Below, one piece after another: positions 1 through 11,572 of a DNA stretch of 64,000 nucleotides. The notes under the pieces are model-generated. The model saw only the letters and a program-made list of their open reading frames with translations. It searched no databases and was not told the DNA's origin. The stretch is from Boswellia sacra. Its lineage: Eukaryota; Streptophyta; Magnoliopsida; Sapindales; Burseraceae. The DNA lies in the NCBI GenBank assembly GCA_013180625.2, contig SNVD02012260.1, forward strand, positions 1 through 64,000, in the 5' to 3' direction. Within the stretch, counting starts at the first letter, position 1. Every line of letters starts with the position of its first letter. The position numbers were made by a program, and so were the translations under genes.

Positions 1-679
1 GATCTATACCCTTGGGTGTTCTTAAAAAGAATGAAACAACAAAGTATGAGGGTGTAGTTTCTTTTGTTTTTTACAAAAAAAAAAGAAGAAAAAAAGAAAA
101 AAAAGAAGATTGAGTGTTCTAAATAAGTTTGGGGGAGTAACCTGGTGAATTAAAATAAAGTTGTGTTATAGGGTTGAGCTCTACATAATCTTGAATGATT
201 TATGTGTTTGTGGGTGATTTGAGCCAAATTATTATCCTTGATCATACTTTTACCCAAGCCAAACGTTACAAGCTTAATAAAGTCCTACTCGATCCTTGGT
301 GTTGTACATGTCTACATTAGTGGAGAGTGACTTGAAAAGCAGGCCTATGGAGTTCATTTATACACACATCTTCAATAATAAATATGATTCATTTTTATGC
401 ATAAACTCATCTGGGTTACAAGTGATTAGGTGAGAATGGCTCTACATACACACACTTGAGGAATTGAAGTGAAGCAAAACTAATCTTTGAGATGAAATTC
501 TTGATCAAGTGCATTATTTTGAAGTATTCCTTGGGTTATAATTAAGTACAATCTTTGAGGCCTATTTGCAAGATGAAGCATTTGTGTGTTTAATTTTTCT
601 TTGATTCTGTTTCGGTTTAGTTTTGTTTCGTATCATTTTAGTTGCTCGAGGACTAGCAAAGTCTAAGTGTGGGGGAATT
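1..679 (+). mobile_element. 3' noncoding end of a LOG-carrying LTR retrotransposon (cut by window edge)
   Basis: This stretch matches, in the same order, the last part of the interior of copy A (about 32650-33308). It has A-rich tracts, the phrase TAACCTGGTGAATT, and ends in the polypurine tract AAGTGTGGGGGAATT directly before an LTR. No gene is seen. It is the 3' end of an element whose body lies left of the window. Confidence 0.85.
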
Positions 680-2094
680 TGATAGGTGTCTATTTATGTA
701 TTACTTTTATATCAATTCGTCCATGTTTCTTTGCTATATTCCTTGGTATTTTATGTTTTTGTGTGGTTTTGATGTTTGTAGGAGTTTTGGAGCAACTTGC
801 ACAAAAATGGAGTAAAGCCCGTCATTTTCACCTCTGCTAGTCAACCATCTTCTCGGATTTAATTGTATTGATATACAATGAACCCGATGACATATCATAT
901 ACCGTTGAAAAGCTCTCGAAGTCTACTTTTTGGAGAAATTTACGGTGTATGAATCCCTTCAGTGTACCGAAAGTTGTAATCAAAACAGTGTGAGAAGTGT
1001 AGAAATGTAATTCCACACATCACTGTAGCATGTATAATGTAGCACGTTACTGTAGCACGTTACTGTAGCAGAGTATTTAAACACATTTTAGGGTTTTATT
1101 TTTGATAACTTGAAGAGGGGAGAACGTGGTGGAGGCTGCAGCTCTGGAATTCTTTCATCTCCTGGAGTTCTTGAAGGAGAAGGAAGCTTGGAAAGAGGAA
1201 GAACTACAATCCAAAGAGAATTACATCAAATTTGCTAAGTTTTTCCCTTCCCTTTCATTTTTTGGAATGTCTCTATGTTGTATTGTATTTACCACGTTTT
1301 TAAACATGTGTAACTGAATCTGAATTGGTTGAGGGTGATTTCAAAGCCCTTGATATGGTTTTTGTAAGTTGATTTTGCAAGAAGTTGTTATCCAATTCTC
1401 TAATTGAAGTTGCTTGTATTTTCCCATATCTAATGCTTATGATTGCTTGCTGGATTGTATTTCGAATGGCCAACTGAATATAATCTGGTTGTTGTCTATT
1501 GCTAGACTAGAAATCTTGATCCCTAATTGTCTTGAATTTCTAATCATTAGTAGCAAAATTGTGATCAGAGATTACAATTGGAGAATATAACCTAAGTTAA
1601 ATAATCCGAGCTTGTGTGTTTATTGCTTAGATCAACCTATCATTCTTAACATAATGCATCCATTGAATTAAACTCAGAGAGCTTGTTCTAGGTTGTTTAA
1701 TGGATAGAGATTTAATAAATAGCTTGTTTTATTTAACAACAAAGTAAGGAAAGATTGGGATAACAGAGCTTGTTGTTATCTACGGTTGATAATTTCAATG
1801 GTGTAATTGATGACAATTCTACGATTAATTCGCAAATCCATATCTTGTGGCAGAGAATGAACTCTTAACCAAGTGTCTCTCATTGATTTTTCAATTCATT
1901 TAATCTTGTGTTGTGTTATTCTTTATTTGCTTTCGTATTCAGTTTAATTAATCATTCAACAAAACCCCCCTTATTTAGTTTATTGTTGCTGGAAAATAAC
2001 AAATTCAATTAGAATCAATCCTCGTGGGAACGATATCTTACTCATCACTTTATTACTTGTGCGACTAGTATACTTGCTAGTTTCGAACGCATCA
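680..2094 (+). mobile_element. LTR of the LOG-carrying retrotransposon family (1415 bp)
   Basis: It begins TGATAGGTGTC after a polypurine tract and ends CGAACGCATCA, the same ends as the LTRs of copies A, B and C. By position it is the 3' LTR of the element at 1-679. It is not followed by unrelated DNA. At 2095 the sequence runs straight into family interior (ATGTGAGCCACAATC), which equals copy A at about 30069. No PBS follows, so it is not the 5' LTR of the next unit. A nested insertion into another copy is the simplest reading. Confidence 0.85.
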
Positions 2095-2282
2095 ATGTGA
2101 GCCACAATCACAACTACTTGTATATTTGAATGTGTGTAGTTGTTGTCGAATTTTATTTCTTTCTTGTTTCGTTTGATCTGATTATCAATGTTGTTTTTGT
2201 GTTGTTGTTGTTTGTTGATTTTGTTTGTTTTAATTTCAAGTTTTCTTTTTGACAAACCAGATGACTACCCATGATATAAGCA

Positions 2283-2500
2283 CACGTGGAAGACAAGTGT
2301 GGAGGTTTTGTCAACCTCCGCCGAAAGTATATCTTTACTTTTCATGCTTCACGTGGGAGACAAGTGTGACGGTTTTGTCAAACCTCCGCCGAAAGTATAT
2401 CTTTACTTTTCATGTTTCACGTGGGAGACAAGTGTGTAAATTTTGTCAAACCTCCGCCGAAAGCATATCTCTTTTTTTTTCAAATCTTGGGGCGATAAAT
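2283..2500 (+). repeat. Tandem G-box/hairpin array upstream of LOG (3 units)
   Basis: Three units start with CACGTG at 2283, 2350 and 2418 (period 67-68 bp). Each reads CACGTGGRAGACAAGTGTG, then an inverted repeat of the form GGAGGTTTTGTCAAACCTCC in the best-preserved units, then CCGAAAGTATATC. CACGTG is the classic plant G-box bound by bHLH and bZIP factors. The array ends about 180 bp before the LOG start codon. An enhancer or structured-leader role is inference. Confidence 0.75.
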
Positions 2501-2677
2501 TTGCATCGAGCAACCCCCACCGAAATTATGTCCCCATGTGTCAAATTTGAGAGTTTTACTTGTGTATATATCCATTCTCCATATTTTCAAATGTCATTTT
2601 ATAACCTGTCTTGCACTTGAATCGCATAATACCTAACGTACATCATTGTCTTACACAAGTTTAGAGCACTTTTAGAA

Positions 2678-3327
2678 ATGGAGAAAGCACCAATTCGGCG
2701 ATTCCAAAATAGATGCGTATTTTGTGGATCGCAATTTGGTAAAGATGGAGAGTTTACAACAGCAGCTCTTGATCTTGGTAGGACATTAGCTGCAAGGGGT
2801 ATTCATTTGATTTACGGAGGGGGTAGTCGTGGGTTAATGGGGTGTGTGTCAACAGCTGCATCCCTAGGAGGGAGCAAAGTTCTCGGCATTATCCCTAAAC
2901 CATTAGCTGTACGAGATATCGTAGGCAACACAATCGGGGAAGAGTTACAGTTCTCTAGTATGCATGAGCGTATTGCACATATGGTTGTTAAGTCCGATGC
3001 ATTTATAGCTTTGCCGGGTGGTTATGGTACATTAGAGGAGATATTTCAAATCACCTCTTGGGCACAGCTAAACATCCATCGAAAACCCATTGGTTTGTTA
3101 AATGTTAATAATTTTTTTGATGGTTTGTTGTCCTTTCTTGATCAAACTGTAGAAAACATTTCCTCTCACCGTCAACGAGGCAAATCCTGGTTACAGCTTC
3201 AACTGCAGGGGAGTTAATTGACAAACTACAAGAATTCGTCTATTCGCCTGATCCAACAGTTGCTTGGGTAAATTGGTTTGGCGAAGGCAATAAAAGGCAT
3301 CAACCAGATTTAACACTCCATCTGTAA
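2678..3327 (+). pseudogene. LOG-type cytokinin riboside 5'-monophosphate phosphoribohydrolase, frameshifted copy
   Basis: The reading frame matches the intact LOG copy at 45929-46579 from the start codon. It keeps the GGGSRGLMG nucleotide-binding motif (one S-L to S-R change) and PGGYGTLEE. Near codon 152 (about 3150-3165) an indel shifts the frame and it stops at 3217, while the homologous 3' part continues out of frame to a TAA at 3325-3327. The span is 650 bp against 651 in the intact copy. LOG enzymes release active cytokinin bases from their nucleotides; this copy would lose the C-terminal quarter and is probably inactive. Confidence 0.85.
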
Positions 3328-3460
3328 TCTCTATTTGCTAGTTTGCTTTCTTTTTATTATGTTTACTTTAAGTTTTTCATGTTATTTCTTTTGAGTTTTT
3401 TCAGGTTATTTCTTTCGTTCCAGGTAATATTTTCTAATCTTGGATGTTAGAGTGGTGGCT

Positions 3461-3546
3461 TAAAAAGTTCAAGTCCTCTTGAAACGCATTGTGGATCTCT
3501 TCAATCCATAATGGCTGAATAAGGAAGCTATATTTTAAACTTTTTA
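3461..3546 (+). other. Conserved 86-nt inverted repeat downstream of LOG
   Basis: The outer arms TAAAAAGTTCAA and TTAAACTTTTTA enclose an inner hairpin around GTGGATCTCTTCAATCCA. The same structure is at 31517-31602 with perfect outer and inner stems, and also in copies B and C. This copy has one mismatch in the outer stem. Confidence 0.6.
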
Positions 3547-5259
3547 GACCCATTCTAACTGACTTGTTTTTGTTTGCTGACTTGTTGGACTTTGTTATTT
3601 TATTAGTAAGTTTAGTTTTACGTAATTTAGAGTTGTTATGTGTTTTCGTCTTTATCAGTTTCGATTTAAAAAAAAAATTGTGGAAAAACCTGAGAATGGC
3701 AGAATATGGGGTTTCCTTAACTCTTGAAACCATTCTCTGTAAATAAATCTGTAGTTTGTTTATTTTATGTTGTTTGAAGTGTCTTGTTTCTTGTTTTGTT
3801 CTTCATAATAAAGGTATATAGGCTGGAAAACTTAAGTCTGCGGGCTACTGGTCCTAAGGATTGTTGAAATATACAATCTTGACTCAGGTGTAACAACGCC
3901 ACGTACCTCTCTTCTTGCATGTTGTGGGTCGATGATAAGATAATGATTGAATTAAGAATAACTCTTGGAAAATGATAAATTATGCATGGATCTGTGTGCT
4001 TGAAATGTTTATTGGTTTTCGCTTTGTTTTTGATTCCTTGCGCAACATTGAGCACTGAGCTATTATCACTGAGTTATTTGTTCACTTAGAGAAAGTTTAT
4101 GTAATTTCAATGTTTCTTCAGATTTCAATGAATTCTAGAACTTGTTTGATGGTCACTCGAGGCGAAATCCTAGACTGTGTAACATTGGGGAAATGATTTA
4201 GGCCATCTTTGGACCGTTTGAGCCTTAATAGCCAACCTTGACTGAAATTGATCCCTAGTTACCCCATTGAGCCTTTGTAAGCCTTTTTCTTTGTTAACTC
4301 ACTAAAGATTTCCTAACCTCAAATAAATTTGTTCCAAACAGTTTATCCCTTACCTATGAGCATGTAGATCATTCACAATTAAATTTTGAGCTATGTTCTG
4401 GTTTTGGGAAGTTAGAGGAGGTTGGGATGTGTCATGAGTAATGCAAGCGAGTTCTATTGTATTTGTAAAAAAAAAGAAAAAAAAAAGAAGCCAATCTGTA
4501 CTTATCATCAACGTACTTACGCATTGAGGGCAATGTGTTGTTTAAGTGTGGGGGAGGGGAATAGGGGAAGTGTAATAAAAAAAAAAGAAAAAAAGAAAAA
4601 AAAAAGTGTTCTTAAAAAGAATGAAACAACAAAGTGTGGGGGTGTAGTTTCTTTTGTTTTCTACAAAAAAAAAAAGAAGAAGAGAAGAGAAAAAAAAAGA
4701 AGATTGAGTGTTCTAAAAAAGTTTGGGGGAGTAACCTGATGAATTAAAATAAAGTTGTGTTATAGGGGTGAGCTCTACATAATCTTGAATGATTTATGTG
4801 TTTGTAGGTGATTTGAGCCAAATTATTATCCTTGATCATACCTTCACCCAAGCCAAACGTTACAAGCTTAATAAAGTCCTACTTGATCCTTGGTTTTGTA
4901 CATGTCTACATTAGTGGAGTGTGACTTGAAAAGCAGGCCTATGGAGTTCATTTATACATACATCTTCACTATTAAATATGATTCATTTTTAAGCATAAAC
5001 TCATCCGGGTTACAATTGATTAGGTGAGAATGGCTCTACACACACACACTTGAGGAATTGAAGTGAAGCGAAACTAATCTTTGAGATAAAATTCTTGATC
5101 AAGTGCATTATTTTGAAGTTCTCCTTGGTTTATAATTAAGTACAATCTTTGAGGCCTATTTGCAAGTTGAAGCATTTTTGTGTTTTAATTTTTCTTTGAT
5201 TCTGTTTCGGTTTAGTTTTGTTTCATATCGTTGTACTTGCTCGAGGACTAGAAAAGTTT

Positions 5260-5274
5260 AAGTGTGGGGGAATT
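5260..5274 (+). promoter_or_regulatory. Polypurine tract
   Basis: AAGTGTGGGGGAATT lies directly before an LTR starting TGATAGG. This is the expected place for the second-strand primer of LTR retrotransposons. Confidence 0.75.
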
Positions 5275-6711
5275 TGATAGGTGTCTATTTATATATCATT
5301 TTCATATCAATTCCGTCTATGTTTCTTTGTTATATTCCTTGGTATACCATACCTGTCTCTTATACACATCTAGATGTGTATAAGAGACAGGTTTTGGAGC
5401 AACTTGCACAAAAATGGAGTAAAACCCTTCATTTTCACCTCTGCTAGTCAGTGATCTTCTCGGATTTAATTGTATTGCTATACAATGAACCCGATGACAT
5501 GTTATATACCGTTGGAAAGCTCTCGAAGTCTATTTTCTGGAGAAATTTACGGTTTATAAATCCATTCAGTGTACCAAAAGTTGTAATCAAAAACAGTGTG
5601 AGATGTATAGAAATATAATTCCACAAGTCACTGTAGCATGTATAATACGGGGCACTGTAGCAAGTCACTGTAGCAGAGTATTTAAACACATTTTAGGGTT
5701 TCATTTTCATAACTTGAAGAGGGGAAAACGTGGGAGGAGGCTGCATTTCTGGATTTCTCTCATCCCTTGGAGTTCTTGAAGGAGAAAGAAGATTTTGAAA
5801 GAGGAGGAACTACAATTCCAAGAAGATTCATCTACAAAAGAAGATTTTCAAAGAATTTGCTAAGTTCTTTCTTTCCTTTTCAATTCTGGAATTTCTCTGT
5901 ATTGTATTTGTTATTCTGATTGAATATGTGTAACTAAATCTGAATTGGTTGAGGGTGATTTCAAAGCCCTTGATATGGATTTTGTGAGTTGATTATGTAA
6001 GAAATTGTTATCCAATTCTCTAATTGAAGTTGCTTGTATTTTCTCATATCTAATGCTTATGATTGCTTACTGATTGTATTTGGAATGGCCAACTGAATAT
6101 AATCTGTTGTTGTCTATTGCTAGATTAGAAATTTTGATCTGTAATTGTCATGAATTTTCAATCATTAGTAGCAAAATTGTGATCAGAGATTGCAATTGGA
6201 AAATACAACCTAGGTTAAATAATCGAAACTTGTGTGATTATTGCTTAGATCAACCTATCTTTCTTATCGTAATGCTTCTATTGAATTAAACTTAGAGAGC
6301 TTGTTCTAGGTTGTTTAATGGATAGAGATTACATAAAGAGCTTGTTTTATTTAACAACAAAGTAAGGAAAGATTGGGATAACAGAGCTTGTTGTTATCTA
6401 CGGTTGATGACTTCAATACTGTAATTGGATTACAATTCTATGTTAATTCACAAATTCATATCTTGTGGTAGAGAATGAACTCTTAACCAAGTATCTCTCA
6501 TTGATTTTTCACTCCATTTAACTTTGCTTTGTGTTATTCTTCATTTGCTTTCGTATTAAGTTTAGTGAATCAATCAACAAAACCCCTCCTGTTTAGTTTA
6601 TTATTGCTGGAAAATAACAAATTCAATTAGAATCAATCCTCGTGGGAATGATATCTACTTATCACTTTATTACTTGTGCGACTAATATACTTGCTAGTTT
6701 CGAACGCATCA
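5275..6711 (+). mobile_element. 3' LTR of the partial copy (interrupted by adapter sequence)
   Basis: The LTR starts TGATAGGTGTC after the polypurine tract and ends CGAACGCATCA at 6711. The adjoining 5 bp (GTAGA, 6712-6716) should be the right target duplication, but the left partner lies outside the window. A 38-bp sequencing-adapter junction at 5353-5390 replaces about 40 bp of normal LTR. Confidence 0.85.
5353..5390. other. Tn5/Nextera mosaic-end junction adapter (assembly artefact)
   Basis: CTGTCTCTTATACACATCT is followed at once by its reverse complement, making a perfect 38-bp palindrome. This is the Nextera mate-pair circularisation junction, not plant DNA. Translated, it gives the well-known contaminant peptide VSYTHLDVYKRQ. 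The surrounding LTR lacks the bases found there in other copies. Confidence 0.97.
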
Positions 6712-6716
6712 GTAGA

Positions 6717-7115
6717 TACAGTGAGGGTGAGTTAAAGGGTTCTAATTATTCCTACACTCAATGTAATGCTCTGCATTTTGATCCATACTACGATAGTGTG
6801 TTTTGTCAAAGAGAGGAACTAGGAAGGGCTTGGACTAATAAGGGGGTTCAATTATAGAACCCATCTAGGAGTAGGGCTTATTTCAATGATGGTTTGGTTG
6901 GTTCATAGCGAGTGGGATTGGATTCTAATGGAGATACTGGTGTGACAAATCAATTTATTTCCACTCAATTGATGCAACCTAAGCTGGGTTTGGATTTGAA
7001 AAATCTGTTGTATACTCGTTCACTATTGAAGGAAAGGACTATTTCAATGCCAAACAACAAGGTGACAAAGTTAGCGGACAAGGGCAAAAAATCGATTGCA
7101 AATCAATTGCGTTAG
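6717..7115 (+). pseudogene. Decayed protein-coding fragment of unknown origin
   Basis: Right of the LTR, one frame reads SRYSEGELKGSNYSYTQCNA and on to a stop at about 6855. The same frame resumes at 6912 (GLDSNGDTGVTNQ) and runs to 7115 after stops near 6857 and 6907. The composition is protein-like but no family was recognised. It may be a remnant of a host gene or older element into which the retrotransposon inserted. Confidence 0.35.
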
Positions 7116-7723
7116 TCAAGGAAAATCGATTGCAAATCAATCGTTAATGGAGAAGAGTTGCGTTAGGATGACTAAAACTATGTTAATTAAATACCTAAAA
7201 GAGTTGTTAATTGATATATTAAAAGATGTATCATGTGATAATTTACATGGGTTGACATGTGAGCTGTCACCTTAGTTGGGATATAAAGTTGAGATATTTA
7301 GTTAAGATGTATAACATTACTGAAAAAAGTGACTTTTTTATAAGAAAAAAGTGACTTTTTTATTTCAGACAATTATATCTAAAAGTAAGTGATTAAAATA
7401 GCAAACAAATAAAAATAAAATTTTAAATCATTTAATTTTATTCAAATTCATATTGAAGTGATGAAATCAAACTGTCCTAACCATTTTTCGGTAAAAAAAG
7501 AAAAAGGTTTATTTTCATAATTTTTCCAATTTTTAATTCATCGCCTTCACTATCAAAGATCCTCATCAACGCTTTGGAGGTTAATTTTTGGGAAAATTGA
7601 AAAAATTGATAAAATTAAGGGCCTTAAATGAAATTTAGACACATCCTGAAAAATTTTCATGCCATATACACTTTCTTGAAAAAATGACTAAAATATTCTT
7701 TGAGACTCAAACTTAAAAAAAAA
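7116..7723. other. AT-rich noncoding DNA with short repeats
   Basis: There is no gene. A motif AAAATCGATTGCAAATCAAT is duplicated near 7087-7135, and AAAAAAGTGACTTTTTT occurs twice near 7322-7362. Bases 7615-7710 form a diverged inverted pair with 17510-17605, on the far side of copy B. Confidence 0.5.
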
Positions 7724-8045
7724 ACGTGTTTCATCGTGATGAATAGGACAGTCGACATGTCGAGTCCTGTCGGATGCTTCAACCGACACTCGTCATCATC
7801 GTCGATGTTCACTCGACACTAGATATAACATGTCGAGTCTTGTCAGATGCATGGCCCGACACTCGCCATCAAGGCATTTTCGAAGACTCGACACGTTATG
7901 TCGACTGTCAGTCCGTGCATCCGACAAGACTTGACACGTTATGTCTAGTGTCGAGTAAACATCGATGATGATGCGAGTGTCGATTGAAGCATTCGACAGG
8001 ACTCGACATGTCGAGTGTCCTCTTCATCATGATGAAATGCGTCCG
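7724..8045. repeat. Long near-perfect inverted repeat (about 320-bp hairpin), rich in TCGAC
   Basis: The left arm (CATCGTGATGAA, GACATGTCGAGTCCTGTCG, ATGCTTCAACCGACACTCG) is mirrored by the right arm ending GACTCGACATGTCGAGTGTCC and TTCATCATGATGAA. The centre is near 7885. Arms of about 150 bp differ at scattered bases. Candidate identities are a fold-back or MITE-type element, or the source of a double-stranded RNA hairpin. No protein is credible here. Confidence 0.8.
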
Positions 8046-8213
8046 TTTTCACCATTTTTACACATATCAAACCAAAAAAAAAATCAACTAAATAACACTT
8101 TGTTTAGACCCACAAACACAAAATAAATACAAAATACGAGCCCAAACTCAAATCCCCAAATTCAAAATTCCTAAAATCTATCGCAAATCCCCAAACACAG
8201 GATAAATTTCTCG
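8046..8213. other. Short noncoding spacer before copy B
   Basis: A-rich spacer with no gene. It ends with the left target duplication TTCCT (8214-8218) of copy B. Confidence 0.6.
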
Positions 8214-8218
8214 TTCCT

Positions 8219-9644
8219 TGATGCGTTCGAAACTAGCAAGTATACTAGTCGCACAAGTAATAAAGTGATAAGTAAGATATCGTTCCCACGAGGATTGATT
8301 CTAATTGAATTTGTTATTTCCAGCAACAATAAACTAAACAGGGGGGATTTTTTTTGAATGATTTACTAAATGAAATAAGAATGCAAGTAAAGAATAACAA
8401 AACATAAAGTAAATTTGAATGAAAAATCAATGGGAGAAAGCTGGTTAAGGGATCTTCTCTACCACAAGATATGGATTTGCGAATTAATTGTAGAATTGTC
8501 ATCTAATTACAGAATTGAAGTTATCAACCGTAGATAATAACAAGCTCTATTACCCCAATCTTTCCTTACTTTGTTGTTAAATAAAACAAGCTCTTTATTT
8601 AATCTCTATCCATTAAACAAACTAGAACAAGCTCTCTAAGTTTAATTCAATGGATGCATTATGATAAGAAAGATAGGTTGATCTAAGCAATAAACACACA
8701 AGCTCGGATTATTTAACTTAGGTTATATTATCCAATTGCAATCTATGATCACAATTTTGCTACTAATGATTAGAAATTCAAGACAATTACGGATCAAGAT
8801 TTCTAGTCTAGCAATAGACAATATCCAGATTATAATCAGTTGGCCACCCAAATATAATCCAGAAAGCAATCATAAGCATTAAACATGGGAAAATACAAGC
8901 AACTTCAATTAGAGAATTGGATAACAATTCCTTGCACAATCAATTCACAAAAACCATATCAAGGGCTTTGAAATCACCCTCAACCAATTCAGATTTAGTT
9001 ACACATATTCAAACAGAATAACAAATACAATACAGAGAAATTCCAGAATTGAAAAGGAAAGAAAGAACTTAGCAAATTCTTTGAAAATCTTCTTTGTAGA
9101 TGAATCTTCTTGGAATTGTAGTTCCTCCTCTTTCAAAATCTTCTTTCTCCTTCAAGAAATCCAAGGGATGAGAGAAATCCAGAAATGCAGCCTCCTCCCA
9201 CGTTTTCCCCTCTTCAAGTTATGAAAATAAAACCCTAAAATGTGTTTAAATACTCTGCTACAGTGACTTGCTACAGTGCCCCGTATTATACATGCTACAG
9301 TGACTTGTGGAATTATATTTCTATACATCTCACACTGTTTTGATTAAAACTTTTGGTACACTGAATGGATTTATAAACCGTAAATTTCTCCAGAAAATAG
9401 AATTCGAGAGCTTTCCAACGGTATATAATATGTCGTCGGGTTCATTGTATATCAATACAATTAAATCCGAGAAGATCACTGACTAGCAGAGGTGAAAATG
9501 AAGGGTTTTACTCCAATTTTGTGCAAGTTGCTCCAAAACTCATACAAACATCAAAACCACACAAAAACATAAAAATACCAAGGAATATAGCAAAGAAACA
9601 TGGACGAATTGATATGAAAATGATATATAAATAGACACTTATCA
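8219..9644 (-). mobile_element. 3' LTR of copy B
   Basis: On the minus strand it runs TGATAAGTGTC to CGAACGCATCA (1426 bp). It is preceded in sense by the polypurine tract at 9645-9659. Confidence 0.92.
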
Positions 9645-11331
9645 AATTCCCCCACACTTAGACTTGCTAGTCCTCGAGCAACTACGACAATATGAAATAA
9701 AACTAAACCGAAACAGAATCAACAAAAAAATTAAACCACACAAATGCTTTATCTTGCAAATAGGCCTCAAAGATTGTACTTAATTATAACCAAAGGAAAA
9801 CTTCAAAATAATGCACTTGATCAAGAATTTCATCTCAAAGATTAGTTTCGCTTCACTTCAATTCCTCAAGTGTGTGTGTGTAGAGCCATTCTCACCCAAT
9901 CACTTGTAACCCAGATGAGTTTATGCATAAAAATGAATCATATTTAATATTGAAGATGTGTGTATAAATGAATTCCATAGGCCTGCTTTTCAAGTCACTC
10001 TCCACTAATGTAGACATGCACAACACCAAGGATCAAGTAGGACTTTATTAAGCTTGTAACGTTTGGCTTGGGTGAAGGTATGATCAAGGATAATCATTTG
10101 GCTCAAATCACCCACAAACACATAAATCATTCAAGATTATGTAGAGCTCACCCCTATAACACAACTTTATTTTAATTCACCAGGTTACTCCCCCAAACTT
10201 ATTTAGAACACTCCATCTTCTTTTTTTTTCTCTTCTCTTCTTCTTCTTTTTTTTGTAGAAAACAAAAGAAACTACACCCCCACACTTTGTTGTTTCATTC
10301 TTTTTAAGAACAACCAAGGGTATAGAACTCTTTTTCTTTTCTTTTTTTTTTTAACTGCAATTCCACTCCCCCACACTTAAACAATACATTGTCCTCAATG
10401 TTTAAGTACGTGGAAAATAAGTACAGATTTTTTTCTCTTTTTTTTTTTACAAACATAATAAAACTCACTTGCATTGCTCATGGCACAATCCAATCTCCTC
10501 TAACTTCCCAAAACCAGAACATAGCTCAAAATGTAATTGCGAATGATTTACATGCTCATAGGTAAGGGATAAACTGTTTGGAACAAATTCATTTGAGGTT
10601 AGGAAATCTTTTAGTGAGTTAACAAAGAAAAAGGCTTATAGAGGCTCAAAGGGGTAACTAGGGATCAATGTCAGTCAAGGTTGGCTATTAAGGCTCAAAC
10701 GGTCCAAAGATGGCCTAAATCATTTTCCTAATGTTGCACAGTCTAGGATTTCGCCTCGAGTGAACATCAAACAAGTTCTAGAATTCATTGAAATCTGAAG
10801 AAACACTTAAATTACATAAACTTTCTCTAAGTGAACAAATAACTCAGTGATAATAGCTCAGTGCTCAATGTTGCACAAGGAATCAAAGGTAAAGCGAAAA
10901 CCAATAAACATTTCAAGCACACAGATCCATGCATCATTTATCATTTTCCAAGAGTTATTCTTAATTCAATCATTATCTTATCATCGACCCACAAAATGCA
11001 AGAAAGAGGTACGTGGCGTTGTTACACCTGAGTCAAGATTGTATATTTCAACAATCCTTAGGACCAGTAGCCCGCAGACTTAAGGTTTCCAGCCTATATA
11101 ACTTTATTATGAAAGAACAAAACAAGATACAACACACTTCAAACAACATGAAATAAACAAACTACGGATTTATTCAGAGAGAATGCGTTTCAAGGGTTCA
11201 AGAAACCCCATATTCTGCCATTCTCAAGTTGTTTTCCACAAATTTCTCTAAATTACATAAAACCAAACTTACTCATAAAATAACAAAGTCCAACAAACCA
11301 GCAAACAAAAACAAGTCAGTTAGAATGGGTC

Positions 11332-11417
11332 TAAAAAGTTTAAAGGTTAGCCTCCTAATTCAGCCGTTCTGGATTAAAGAGATCCAGAATACGTTTCAAG
11401 AGGACTTAAACTTTTTA
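11332..11417 (-). other. Conserved 86-nt inverted repeat downstream of LOG (copy B)
   Basis: Outer arms TAAAAAGTTTAA and TTAAACTTTTTA enclose TTCTGGAT...ATCCAGAA. It occupies the same place relative to LOG as in the other three copies. Confidence 0.65.
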
Positions 11418-11572
11418 AGCCACCACTCTAAAAATCAAGATTAGAAAATATTACCTAGGACGAAAGAAACAACCTGAAAAAAAAAACTCAAAAAGAAATG
11501 ACATAAAAAAAAACTCAAATAAACACAATAAAAAGAAAGCAAATGAAAACAAAGCAAACCAGCAGATAGAGA

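Larger units (their letters stand above)
2095..5274 (+). mobile_element. Interior of a partial family copy: array, LOG pseudogene, 3' noncoding region
   Basis: This equals copy A from about 30069 to 33308: spacer, G-box/hairpin array, LOG pseudogene, about 1.95 kb of noncoding DNA and polypurine tract. PBS, gag/protease and ORF2 are absent. From 3328 to 5274 there is no gene; the stretch holds a conserved hairpin (3461-3546), several AAGTGTGGGGG-type motifs (for example near 4540 and 4634) and A-rich runs. Confidence 0.8.

Noticed and set aside
5262..5447. A 61-codon frame containing VSYTHLDVYKRQ
   Set aside because: The peptide is the translation of the sequencing-adapter junction.
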